The notes under the pieces: model-generated
What the model was told of the DNA's origin: nothing
Database searches by the model: none
Seen by the model: only the letters and a program-made list of their open reading frames with translations
Part shown: piece by piece, positions 46,401 through 54,087 of the stretch
Layout: each line of letters opens with the position of its first letter
Position numbering within the stretch: the first letter of the stretch is position 1
NCBI GenBank assembly: GCA_027922465.2
Contig: BQMF02000164.1
Coordinates: 675,101-739,100 of the forward strand
Direction of reading: 5' to 3'
From: Turritopsis dohrnii
Lineage: Eukaryota; Cnidaria; Hydrozoa; Anthoathecata; Oceaniidae
Length of the DNA stretch: 64,000 nt
Made by a program: the position numbers and the translations under genes

Positions 46401-47347
46401 TTAATCTCATTGTGGTTCAAAGCTGCGATAACAGCCCATTTGAAACACTCTTCATCATCTTTGTTTTTAGGATTGATTATCGAATACTTACCACTGAAAT
46501 TCTTAGGTAGCGGTAAGTAAGAGCTGCCTCTCGTTAGTTTTAGTTTGTGAAAGTCCACATCAATATTTAAAATTTTATCGATAACAAAGCCGGATTGAGG
46601 TAACGCAGGGTTTTCAACCTGTTCGATTATCTTATTGAACATCTTATTAATAACATCAGATATATCGCTTTCACTATGAATTGTTTCCATATTGCTATTG
46701 AACGCCTTATCGACGTAGATTGTTGCTTCAGGATTGGATAGATCTTCCTTTCTCCATTTGATCCACACAGTTGCTTGAATTTTTATTGATTTTTTGTTTT
46801 TGAGTTCTCTCATAATCAGATCACTTAAAATGGGTCGAACCCTTTTGAGAAACGAATCAACATCCTTTTTTCCATCTGAGTTTATCTTGAACCTTTTGTA
46901 AGAACCCTCAAACGCCATTTCAATGGGGACAAACGCTTTTGGTTCCACCAATTTTTCATCTTTTTCATCATTCTTCCTCTTGTAGAGATTGAGAATCTTA
47001 TTCTTCATCTCTCTGAAAGTGCCACTCACTTTCTCCTTAATAGCTTTAGGTACATGATTTATTAACCAATCTCTCCATTCATTCAACTTGCTTTTCACAA
47101 CAGGTCGAGATTTTCCCATTTCTTGTTGCTCAAACAAATCCATATCTTGTTGGGTAGGAATAAATGGAACAGGTCTTGGTGGTGGAACAGGTCGGTTAAA
47201 CCTAGTAGGTCTTGGTAGTGGAACAGGTCGGACAGGTGGGTTTGCTAATAATTCGATCAACTCAGCTTTTCTGAGTTTTGAGTAGCCAGGTATACCACGC
47301 TCTCTCGCGATAGCTTTTAATTCAACAACAGTATTTTTAGTAGTCAT
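43490..47347 (-). CDS. polB: Protein-primed DNA polymerase B
   Basis: 1285 residues, intact. Residues 5-35 look like a SAP/Rho-N module (VELKAIARERGIPGYSKLRK), followed by a Pro-rich stretch. Exonuclease motifs: Exo I YADFEA (about 475), Exo II FHNLSGYDAH (about 618), Exo III YLKTDVLLLAD (about 785). Between Exo I and II sits a Cys/His treble-clef segment (CHICMKEF, DHCHFTGKFRG, CNLRY; about 575-605) as in endonuclease VII-type folds. Polymerase motifs: A LDANNLYGWAM (about 882), B NNSVFGKTMEN (about 1032), C YMDTDSF (about 1125), and a late ALRAKTYAY. In Polintons this enzyme copies the element from its terminal repeats using a protein primer. It is the leftmost large gene of the minus-strand block and starts 101 bp from the next small ORF. 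Confidence 0.97.
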   Translation of the reverse strand: MTTKNTVVELKAIARERGIPGYSKLRKAELIELLANPPVRPVPLPRPTRFNRPVPPPRPVPFIPTQQDMDLFEQQEMGKSRPVVKSKLNEWRDWLINHVPKAIKEKVSGTFREMKNKILNLYKRKNDEKDEKLVEPKAFVPIEMAFEGSYKRFKINSDGKKDVDSFLKRVRPILSDLIMRELKNKKSIKIQATVWIKWRKEDLSNPEATIYVDKAFNSNMETIHSESDISDVINKMFNKIIEQVENPALPQSGFVIDKILNIDVDFHKLKLTRGSSYLPLPKNFSGKYSIINPKNKDDEECFKWAVIAALNHNEIKKDPQRITNLKKHVDKYNWEGLSFPMALNKIDLFERRNPDIAVHVLTKDVAEGIYMCRKSKHLDRKETVVLFLLCEEEKRHYIAVKNLSGVLSKVNSNHEHKEHYCLNCLNGFLSEKTRDEHFEYCKNNDVAKIEMPNEGSTVKFHDGQYQLKAPFIMYADFEALSKEVCKEPRSVIGSSPKKVGIHIPTGFCCYSKFAHGEVSDPLTLYRGEDCVLRFVDHAVGEVKRLYNMFPKQRMRDLTYEEEQGFTDSDKCHICMKEFEKDNIKVRDHCHFTGKFRGAAHQSCNLRYKVPKYIPIVFHNLSGYDAHLFIKELAKQYGDEGIAVIAENKEKYISFSLDVKVGEYIDKNGVTRVQKIQLRFIDSVRFMASSLDNLVNNLSDDQCKNLRKFFKGDEQFKLLRRKGVYPYEYIDSFDKFNETKLPPKDAFYSKLNMKVISDADYTHAQNVWKHMKNKNMGAYHDLYLKTDVLLLADVFETFRETCITNYKLDPAHFYTAPGLAWQACLKKTEVELDLLSDMDMFLFVEQGIRGGLCQAVHRHAKANNKYMDAKYKKTEESSYLQYLDANNLYGWAMIQKLPTGNFKWVDANKFTTDFISKLAEKDGKYGYLLEVDVNYPQELHDSHNDLPFMPERKKINGVEKLTPCLSDKKNYIIHIRALDQALKHGLVLEKVHRVLRFRQSAWLKPYIDFNTNLRTKSKNDFEKDFFKLMNNSVFGKTMENQRKHKDIRLATKKEQYEKLVMKPNFKGSICFSEHLMAAEMQKIKLVLNKPIYLGPTVLDLSKTIMYEFHYDYMKPKYGDNLKLCYMDTDSFVYHIKTDDFYKDIADDVALRFDTSAYDEKDNRPLPIGLNKKVIGLMKDELSGKIMTEFVALRAKTYAYKQLDGKEDKKCKGVKKCVVKETMGFDDYKRCLFDGKNVYREQMTFQSIKHDVHTIKTNKLALNADDDKRIIAKDGIATYARGHYRYV

Positions 47348-47448
47348 GTTTGATATACATATGTAATTAGCTCTCCTTTAAGGTAGTTTAGAAAATTTTA
47401 TATAGTTAACATTTGTTACTCGATTTTAAGTAACAAAAAACACAACCT

Positions 47449-47772
47449 CTACAAGGTTGAACGAGCCAATTTTTTTTGTTTCCGAACCATCTTTTTCTGC
47501 TCATTATTATGCTCTCGATATCTGAGATATTTTTCTTCATTGTTATTTATCCAGTTTGAATAGCGTGTATAAAATGCTTGTTTCGTATCAGGATCGAGAA
47601 TATAAGATGGATCCTTATCATTCTTTTCAAGTACATCAATCATTTTAGCTTTACTCATTTGCTTAACATATTTTATTTTTCGTGATGCACATAATTTTAC
47701 TAACATATCATAAGTCATTGATCGGTAATCTGATACTCCATTATCATAATGTGATTCTGTTTTGTCAGTCAT
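47449..47772 (-). CDS. Small SAP-like DNA-binding protein (hypothetical)
   Basis: 107 residues. Residues 18-52 (YDMLVKLCASRKIKYVKQMS, then a KAKMIDVLEKND end) have the helix-extended loop-helix look of a SAP domain, similar to the N-terminus of the neighbouring PolB. The C-terminal half is strongly basic (EQKKMVRKQKKLARS). It lies between PolB and the divergent integrase, so it probably belongs to the DNA-handling set. The function is inferred from composition. Confidence 0.65.
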   Translation of the reverse strand: MTDKTESHYDNGVSDYRSMTYDMLVKLCASRKIKYVKQMSKAKMIDVLEKNDKDPSYILDPDTKQAFYTRYSNWINNNEEKYLRYREHNNEQKKMVRKQKKLARSTL

Positions 47773-47872
47773 GTTTATTCTTTATATAAAAGAGATAAAA
47801 ACTTTTAAGCCACTTTGATGTCATTTTTTTTAACAAAATGAGCTAAAATAAAACGTTGTTTATAAATAAAAA

Positions 47873-48856
47873 ATGTCAGACACTAAACTTCAAGAGATTT
47901 ATTATCAACCTCAAAACTTATGGAAAGGACAAAAGGCTGTTCGCAATCTAAGAGGATTCGACTTCAAACCGAAGGAAATTAAGAAGTGGCTATCAAAGCA
48001 AGCTTTGTGGCAGGTACATCTACCGGCACCGAAAAGAATCGAACGTCCACATTATGAGGTAACTAAACCGAATGAGATTCATCAATTTGATATATTGTAT
48101 ATGCCTAGTGATATGCTATATGGTAATAAATACAAGTACATTTTGTCTGGTATCGATGTTGCTTCACGCTATAAGGTGGCTCGACCTTTGAATACTAAGA
48201 GAGCGAAAGAGGTTGCCGCTATGATTGAAGACATCTACAAGGTTGGACCCTTAACTTATCCAAAAGTATTTCAATGCGATAACGGTTCAGAATTCAAAGC
48301 GGATGTATCAAAATTGTTGGAGAAGAATAATGTTGAAATTAAAAGAGCAACTACAAAATATAAACATACCCATACAGCTTTTGTTGAGGCATTGAACAAG
48401 ATACTTGCTGAAAATTTATTCAAAATACAAGATGCTCAAGAACTGAATGATTCGGAAAAGGTATCATCTACATGGGTCAAATATTTGTATAAACTTGTGA
48501 ATAGATTGAATGATACAAAGACTCAGATGATCGGTATGAAACCGAAAGATGCCATCAAATTGAAAGAGGTGCCTCTCGCTAAACGAGAGAGCTATCCGCC
48601 TGAAGTAGAGCTACCTCAAGATGGTTTGTATAGATATCTATTGCAACCGGGTGAAGAGCACGATGACCATCGAAAAAGAGCAACAGATATCATATGGTCA
48701 AAGAGGGTATATAGATTGAGTGAGGTAATAGATCAACCAGGTAACCGTGTACTATATTACCTTCAAGATGGGCCTGAACGAGCTTTTGTGAAAGAAGAGC
48801 TGATGTTGATACCTGAGGATACAGAGCTACCTCCTGATTATGTGCAAGGTTGGTGA
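47873..48856 (+). CDS. int: Polinton integrase, retroviral (rve) type
   Basis: 327 residues, intact. The catalytic triad is Asp73 (HQFDILYMP), Asp136 (QCDNGSEF) and Glu172 (TAFVEALNK), giving an exact D,D35E spacing. The N-terminal 60 residues lack an obvious HHCC finger. The C-terminal 100 contain a chromo-like segment (YRLSEVIDQPGNRVLYYLQD). It inserts the element into host DNA. It reads divergently from the 47449-47772 gene across a 100-bp spacer. Confidence 0.96.
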   Translation: MSDTKLQEIYYQPQNLWKGQKAVRNLRGFDFKPKEIKKWLSKQALWQVHLPAPKRIERPHYEVTKPNEIHQFDILYMPSDMLYGNKYKYILSGIDVASRYKVARPLNTKRAKEVAAMIEDIYKVGPLTYPKVFQCDNGSEFKADVSKLLEKNNVEIKRATTKYKHTHTAFVEALNKILAENLFKIQDAQELNDSEKVSSTWVKYLYKLVNRLNDTKTQMIGMKPKDAIKLKEVPLAKRESYPPEVELPQDGLYRYLLQPGEEHDDHRKRATDIIWSKRVYRLSEVIDQPGNRVLYYLQDGPERAFVKEELMLIPEDTELPPDYVQGW

Positions 48857-48917
48857 ACTGTAAATACAAAGTATCTTTACTAGAAACAAGTAAAGATGAG
48901 TCGTCTAGCGACGAGGT

Positions 48918-49256
48918 TTAGTGCCACATAATGTCATAATCAAAGAATTGCCTTTCATGATTCTTTTCAGATTGTTTGAGCCCCTTCGGTCTGACAAAGG
49001 CTTCTCTAGAATTCCAACCATAATCCTTCAACTCAACGCAAAGTCTTGCAGGCAACCATGTCTTATATAAATTTCCTGTTCTGTCTTGGACCTCTGCATA
49101 CATAGCTTTTCCAGAACCAAATTCAGATGCAGGTGTGTCTATCTCAACCACAGATTTAACATGATAAATCACGTTTTCAGCTAGCTCTCTCCACTTTGTG
49201 ATTGGAGTAATTTGTTCCATGTTTTGTTCAAATGTTGCAACTGTTGGGAATTCCAT
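48918..49256 (-). CDS. Conserved-looking 112-residue protein (hypothetical)
   Basis: Starts with an ATG and is mainly soluble, with GSGKAMYAEVQDRTGNLYK and WLPARLCVEL stretches that suggest a small beta-rich fold. It lies between the integrase and a Gly-rich membrane protein, on the opposite strand to the integrase. Similar small ORFs accompany Polintons. No function assigned. Confidence 0.65.
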   Translation of the reverse strand: MEFPTVATFEQNMEQITPITKWRELAENVIYHVKSVVEIDTPASEFGSGKAMYAEVQDRTGNLYKTWLPARLCVELKDYGWNSREAFVRPKGLKQSEKNHERQFFDYDIMWH

Positions 49257-49339
49257 TGTCTATATACTTGTGATCATATTTCTTTATATCATTTTCATTA
49301 ATCACTTTTTCAAATTGAGGAACACACAAGCACATCCTA

Positions 49340-49933
49340 CTAACCATTTTCGTTTATGGATTTTTTCAGGTTTTGAAGTTCTACCATCAAACTTTTTTGA
49401 AATTGATTTTGGGTTTCAGTCTTCATCTTTCTATCTGTAGAACTGAGTCCTTCTAAAGCTTTGTAATATGTTCCCTGCAAAACCTGGAATTCTTTGTAAT
49501 TGATCCTTCCATCAGTCAATGCTTGTGAGATACTTGTTTCGAAGACAGCGATTGAGGATGTAACAATATCATATAATTTTATCACTTTTTCTACTTTCTT
49601 TTGATATCTTTTGATGACAGCTGTGGTAAGTCCGGTACAGATAGAGCCGGCTAAGGCTACACCACCTAATCCTGCAGAAATAGGTATTCCGATAATAGTA
49701 GCCCCTGTTGCAATTGAACCGATGCCAGAGCCAATGGTTATAGCGCTTGAGCTAGCATTTAGTAGCATCGATCGTTCTATCGCCTTGTTGTATCTCTTGA
49801 GCTTGATGCTAAACTTATTCTTAAGTTTTATCAACTCTTCAAACTCAGAATTTATTACGCTTGCGTTAAACTTTTCCTGCTCATTCAAATCCTCAGGAGC
49901 AGTGGGTAGTTTTGGATAAATTTTAAAACTCAT
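49340..49933 (-). CDS. Gly-rich membrane-associated protein (hypothetical)
   Basis: 197 residues. A long hydrophobic, Gly/Ala/Ile-rich centre (about 60-107: SSSAITIGSGIGSIATGATI and following) is flanked by charged helices. This resembles a membrane-inserting segment. It could be a virion membrane-active factor of the PX/PY class of Polinton proteins; that is inference from composition and place. Confidence 0.65.
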   Translation of the reverse strand: MSFKIYPKLPTAPEDLNEQEKFNASVINSEFEELIKLKNKFSIKLKRYNKAIERSMLLNASSSAITIGSGIGSIATGATIIGIPISAGLGGVALAGSICTGLTTAVIKRYQKKVEKVIKLYDIVTSSIAVFETSISQALTDGRINYKEFQVLQGTYYKALEGLSSTDRKMKTETQNQFQKSLMVELQNLKKSINENG

Positions 49934-49997
49934 ATTTAGAGAGAGATTATGTTATATAATAATAAATAAGAAATTATCCTCTAAATAAATAAATAAA

Positions 49998-51287
49998 ATG
50001 GCAGACATTGACATTGACCCCTTTGGAGAACATGGGATGACGACAGATGAAACAACCGATGAGACGTTTCCTCTCATACCAACCGGTGATCGTACGAATG
50101 TACAGATACATACATCAGGTGAACGAGAAACATCATTTGGAGGTCACAGTCTGAATACTAGAGTTTTGAAAGAACTAGTTGAAGGGTTGTATGATAGATT
50201 ATCTGAAGAATTCCAGTCAAAACCTGAGGTGTTATATACCGATCTGTTTGAAATTAGAGATGGTGAATTATACTACAAAGACAGTAGGAAACCATTGACA
50301 AACAATGGAATACTAAAGGATACCGGTACTATAGCTGACATATTGGGTAAGAAAAGACTGCGTAATTTAGGGTATGATATACCTAAGAGCAAATTTTCAG
50401 CCAGACAGATAGTCAAACTTAACAAAATAGCAGAAGAGCTTCCCTCGACATCTAAAATCACAACAGCAACCGATGTAGAGTTGGAAGATATGTCCGGTGA
50501 TGTGGTGAACAGTACGGAAGATTTAATTTCAACGCTTAGACAACAATCGGTCGATCATGAAACAACTCAGACCGGTGATCTATTTGAATATCCTGTACGT
50601 GAGCTGTTAGGATTGGATAAGGCGCTGAGAAACATACGAGGAGGTCTTCAGGAAGAGTTTGCAAAAAAGGTTCGAATAGAACAGCATATCGATAAGGAGA
50701 AAAACAAGTTGGAAGAAATGGAAAATGATGCAACATACACAGATGAACAACGAAAAGAGGTTGAAGAGAGAATGGATGGATTACGTGAAGAGTTGAAAGC
50801 TAGGAAAGAGAACATTAATATTCTCAAAGGCAAACTAAACAGTCAAGTTACGAGCATCAAAGAAACCATTGCTAAAGTCCTCGACAAAGATACCTCATTA
50901 GGTGAAAGGATACGAACACTATTCCGTGAACAAGGTATCACAATCGTTAGCATTCTGACAGCGTTTGGTATGGCTATCGGTGTCCTTGTGGAAGCTTTGT
51001 TACCGGGAGGGTCAGCAGCTGGAAACTCTTCACAAAATCCTGACAAAGGTGGTGATAAAAAGAACGATGCAAAGGAATGGATAAAAAATAAACTAAAAGC
51101 GTTAGCATCACTTCTAGGTAGATTAGCATCTAAAGCGGCAGAGGCTTTACCAGGAATAATTGGGTCTATCGTATCGTGGATACTCACTAGAGCAAAAGAA
51201 GTTGTAGGTTGGTTGAGTCAAAATTTATGGGCTCTGATTGTAGGGGTTGTAGGGTTGATCTATACGTACCTTGTCACTAGACGGTAA
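49998..51287 (+). CDS. Large coiled-coil and membrane protein, PX/PY-like (hypothetical)
   Basis: 429 residues, intact. The acidic N-terminus is followed by a coiled coil (about 215-290, with EKNKLEEMENDATYTDEQRK). A hydrophobic helix lies near 313-335 (TIVSILTAFGMAIGVLVEAL). Then come a Gly/Asp/Lys linker, an amphipathic stretch (WIKNKLKALASLLGRLASKA) and a C-terminal membrane anchor (LWALIVGVVGLIYTYLV). The layout suits a structural or membrane-penetration protein. It is divergent from the 49340-49933 gene (64-bp spacer) and convergent with the 51345 gene. Confidence 0.7.
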   Translation: MADIDIDPFGEHGMTTDETTDETFPLIPTGDRTNVQIHTSGERETSFGGHSLNTRVLKELVEGLYDRLSEEFQSKPEVLYTDLFEIRDGELYYKDSRKPLTNNGILKDTGTIADILGKKRLRNLGYDIPKSKFSARQIVKLNKIAEELPSTSKITTATDVELEDMSGDVVNSTEDLISTLRQQSVDHETTQTGDLFEYPVRELLGLDKALRNIRGGLQEEFAKKVRIEQHIDKEKNKLEEMENDATYTDEQRKEVEERMDGLREELKARKENINILKGKLNSQVTSIKETIAKVLDKDTSLGERIRTLFREQGITIVSILTAFGMAIGVLVEALLPGGSAAGNSSQNPDKGGDKKNDAKEWIKNKLKALASLLGRLASKAAEALPGIIGSIVSWILTRAKEVVGWLSQNLWALIVGVVGLIYTYLVTRR

Positions 51288-51344
51288 CCATCTGAAAGTG
51301 TATATGTTACATGTATCGTGTAACATAATTTTTGTTGATGGTCT

Positions 51345-51767
51345 TCATCTTTCAAAATACCACACAATTCCACCAATTCCAAGCATACTCATAGCTATAA
51401 AAGTCAATTCCCTTTCATGTTGATCATGACTCGGTGTATAAAAGTCGCTCAATACAGGCTCCCGTGGTAGCGGTTCAAGATGATTACTAAACACCCTATT
51501 GTACTCTCTCATTGCATCATTTAGCTCTACGAATTTAGTCTCAGCCTTCTTTTCGAGCAATAGTTGTTTATTGATGAAATCGATCCTTTCCTGTCGTTTT
51601 TGCTGCCATTCAATCTGTGCTTTTTGTAATTTTTCTATGGCCAGATCATGACGTTTTCTTTCCCTATCGATTCTGTCTTTGGATAAACTTGAAAACAGAT
51701 AGCTTGATCCTGTGAAAGCCAAAGCGTTAGCCAAAGCTCCACCTAACATCATTGCGATAGAAGCCAT
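51345..51767 (-). CDS. Small coiled-coil protein with terminal membrane helices (hypothetical)
   Basis: 140 residues: an N-terminal Ala/Leu-rich helix (MLGGALANALAFTGSSYLF), a charged helix of about 60 residues (KRHDLAIEKLQKAQIEWQQK), and a short C-terminal hydrophobic segment (FIAMSMLGIGGIVWYF). It is last in a tight minus-strand block running from 52957 down to 51345. Confidence 0.65.
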   Translation of the reverse strand: MASIAMMLGGALANALAFTGSSYLFSSLSKDRIDRERKRHDLAIEKLQKAQIEWQQKRQERIDFINKQLLLEKKAETKFVELNDAMREYNRVFSNHLEPLPREPVLSDFYTPSHDQHERELTFIAMSMLGIGGIVWYFER

Positions 51768-51769
51768 AT

Positions 51770-51997
51770 TTAGATATTGATATTTTCAGGCAAAATCTTT
51801 TGTTTGATTAAGTAGTCCTTTGTCACTTCACTAACGGCGATAATGGCAACTAGTTTTCCCGTATCTTCCAAGTCGAACTTTTGAATAGAGGGTGGTGTCA
51901 TTTTTAACACCTTTTTTCCTAGCATAGAGTAGCCGATAGCGAAAACGCAGACGACTGATGCGTGATATAAATCGTTGATGATACTTTTCTTGTCCAT
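51770..51997 (-). CDS. 75-residue membrane protein (hypothetical)
   Basis: One N-terminal hydrophobic helix (VVCVFAIGYSMLGKKVL) and a second weaker one (LVAIIAVSEV). It ends 2 bp before the start of the 51767 gene, an almost overlapping arrangement that supports both as real. Confidence 0.6.
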   Translation of the reverse strand: MDKKSIINDLYHASVVCVFAIGYSMLGKKVLKMTPPSIQKFDLEDTGKLVAIIAVSEVTKDYLIKQKILPENINI

Positions 51998-52023
51998 GTT
52001 TGTTATATATACATTTTTTTCTT

Positions 52024-52368
52024 TTATTCCATTTCATGTTTATTGATTTTCACTGGTATTTTAGATTTTTGTGGAAGGGGGGTGGATGGTGACCCATGGG
52101 GTAATATTTGCTCTTTCTTTTTATACACAAAATAAGCAAATCCTCCAACTAAACCGAGAGCTATTATTCCACCTACACCATAGGTGTAGTTCATAGGTTG
52201 TTCATTTGGTTTGGTGAGAGAAGCCTGAGGCTTCTCCATTTCTTTTTGAGGTGACACTTGTTTTAATTGTTCTCGTTTTTTACGGTTGTATTCCGCCAAC
52301 TTCTTACCCGCTTCAACCTTTTTTGGGTTCTTCGTTGTCACTTGAATGGGAGTCTGTTCTTCTGACAT
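52024..52368 (-). CDS. Single-span membrane protein (hypothetical)
   Basis: 114 residues: a Lys/Gln-rich N-terminal half, one transmembrane helix (GVGGIIALGLVGGFAYFVYK) followed by KKKE, and a short tail. Its start overlaps the end of the 52957 gene by 56 nt in another frame. Confidence 0.65.
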   Translation of the reverse strand: MSEEQTPIQVTTKNPKKVEAGKKLAEYNRKKREQLKQVSPQKEMEKPQASLTKPNEQPMNYTYGVGGIIALGLVGGFAYFVYKKKEQILPHGSPSTPLPQKSKIPVKINKHEME

Positions 52369-52957
52369 TTTTATTATCTACTGTATTTATATTATCATCG
52401 GATTTATTTAAATATCTTTCATTGATATAATGCTTCCCGGTAATAAGTCCAACACTGAGTGGTGCTACTAATGAGCCGAATTTATAATATAAGCCACATG
52501 CAAATTTTTGAAGGGCAGAGTTTAAGGAGGGGTCAGCTTCCAAGTCATTGCTCAGCGCTTCTTGATTGTCTATTCCTAACATTGTACAAGCCCCCCTCGA
52601 ATAAATGCGTATGAGTGATTTCCCCAAGGATTTCCCCCATTGACCTGATAGGTTAGCTTCATAGATACTAAAAAGTTTTTCTACCTTTTCATCTTTGAGT
52701 TTGTTAATCTGCTCTTCCGTGTACATTTTCTCTAAGTATAGCTTGCTATTACCGGTTAAGACACACTCGAGTAATTTTTGTCTTTTACCATCTGAAGGTG
52801 GAAATTCACCCGGAACATCATAACTCTGGTTGATTAAATTATCGATCGCTGTTTCCGCCATTTTTATTAGAGAGAGGTATTTTTTTAACACAAAATAAAA
52901 GTAAAATAGCGAGATCAGCAGTATGCTTAATAACACGAAGTTGACATATTCTATCAT
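52313..52957 (-). CDS. Membrane-anchored protein, first of a minus-strand block (hypothetical)
   Basis: 214 residues from the first ATG, with an N-terminal hydrophobic anchor (FVLLSILLISLFYFYFVLKK). An internal Met at 52861 (MAETAIDN) gives a soluble alternative. The middle is helical and charged, and the C-terminus Asp/Asn-rich. It is head-to-head with the PPP1R15-like gene across a spacer with a 44-bp duplicated repeat. Confidence 0.65.
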   Translation of the reverse strand: MIEYVNFVLLSILLISLFYFYFVLKKYLSLIKMAETAIDNLINQSYDVPGEFPPSDGKRQKLLECVLTGNSKLYLEKMYTEEQINKLKDEKVEKLFSIYEANLSGQWGKSLGKSLIRIYSRGACTMLGIDNQEALSNDLEADPSLNSALQKFACGLYYKFGSLVAPLSVGLITGKHYINERYLNKSDDNINTVDNKNVRRTDSHSSDNEEPKKG

Positions 52958-52990
52958 TTTGTTGTGTTTGTTATAATTTTCTTATACTCT

Positions 52991-53078
52991 CTTATAAGTT
53001 TGTTGAAATTTGTTGTATAAGAGTTTGCTGTCTTCTTATAAGTTTGTTGAAATTTGTTGTATAAGAGTTTGCTGTCTT
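52991..53078. repeat. 44-bp direct repeat in a divergent spacer
   Basis: Two exact or nearly exact copies (52991-53034 and 53035-53078) of CTTATAAGTTTGTTGAAATT followed by TGTTGTATAAGAGTTTGCTG. They contain TTATAAG and TATAAG words and lie between two divergent genes, so they may be promoter elements. Confidence 0.7.
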
Positions 53079-53178
53079 CTTATAATTTTGTAAGACAAAA
53101 TAATTATAAGAGGATGATGATGTTTAATAATATATTCTAACATTGTTAAATAAATAAACATTGTTTACTTAAACAATT

Positions 53179-53412
53179 ATGTCTGATGATGAATCCTCAG
53201 ATGATGATATTATATTTTCCCATCAAGATACAAAAAGGGTTACTTTTAATGATGAAGTAGAGGTCCATTATATCTTTGCTTGTGAATCTCGTAGAAGTAA
53301 CTGGAGAGAGGCTGCTGTTGATAGAGTACGCTTTGAATCGAGGATTAAACATATTGGTAAAATTCTAGATCCTGTATTGAGACGTAAATTATCTCTTACA
53401 GTAGTCTTATAA
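53179..53412 (+). CDS. PPP1R15 (GADD34/CReP)-like PP1 and eIF2alpha-phosphatase targeting protein
   Basis: 77 residues, intact. An acidic start (DDESSDDD) is followed by the PP1-docking RVxF motif at 20-23 (RVTF) with hydrophobic partner positions right after it (VEVHY). Then comes the second PPP1R15 signature: Trp42, Asp48-Arg49-x-Arg51-Phe52, Arg55-Ile56 (DRVRFESRI), and a PVLRRKL end. In cellular GADD34/CReP this pair of modules holds PP1 on phosphorylated eIF2alpha to restore translation. Several large DNA viruses carry minimal versions as antidotes to PKR/PERK-type shut-off. In this element it stands alone on the plus strand between two minus-strand blocks. Direct evidence is motif order and spacing only. 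Confidence 0.75.
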   Translation: MSDDESSDDDIIFSHQDTKRVTFNDEVEVHYIFACESRRSNWREAAVDRVRFESRIKHIGKILDPVLRRKLSLTVVL

Positions 53413-53549
53413 GTCTTACAGTAGTCTTATAGGAGTCTTATAGTTTTTGTTACAAGAGTCATGTAACAAATAACGTCAACCTGTTTAACAAATCGCATAC
53501 GTTCTTGGATGTTCCATTCTCATGACTAGGCACGTGTGTTTCCCTCCTT

Positions 53550-54083
53550 TCAGTTTTTCCTTGACATTTCAATTCTTCTTGAATCAATCACATCATTCTC
53601 TTCATGAATAGTGGCTAGATCGTTTCTATCTTTTGGATACCACACATATAACATTTTAGCTTGCGTCGTAAATTTTTAGGTATAGCTGTGTATGATTGTG
53701 TAAGTAACCATAGCGAATGATTTCGATGTCTACCGCTAATTGCCAACTCGAGCAAAGGCTGTCTCTTTTTGTCCAATTTTTCATCAGCTATTATATCATC
53801 AATCAGAAATAAGGTTTTGTATCCAGCACAGAAAAAGTCCATTTTCTTAATCCATTCATACAAAGATCCTTCCGGCTCAATTAAAATCACATAGCTGTCA
53901 TTCCAGAACCACTTCCGATCTCTGTAAGTCTGATTCCACCTTAAGGTGGGACATATAATCACGATGAAATCAAAGTGATCAAAGTATTCATTTTCTAATA
54001 ATTTTACAACACGATCCGTTTTACCGCACGATGTTGGTCCAACGAATAATGCTGTGTGAGGCTTTCATGTAAAGTGTATCCAT
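53550..54083 (-). pseudogene. FtsK/HerA-type packaging ATPase, frameshifted
   Basis: The Walker A motif (GPTSCGKT, about 54020-54045) and Walker B (TLFLIDD, about 53810-53830) are both present. A conserved LLTQS segment follows, so the family is clear. The start ATG at 54083 is out of frame with Walker A because of a one-base change in the A run near 54064. A second frameshift near 53640 separates the last 30 residues. The protein would pump the genome into a capsid. With both breaks no full ATPase can be made from this copy, unless they are assembly errors in homopolymers. Confidence 0.85.
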
Positions 54084-54087
54084 TTTA

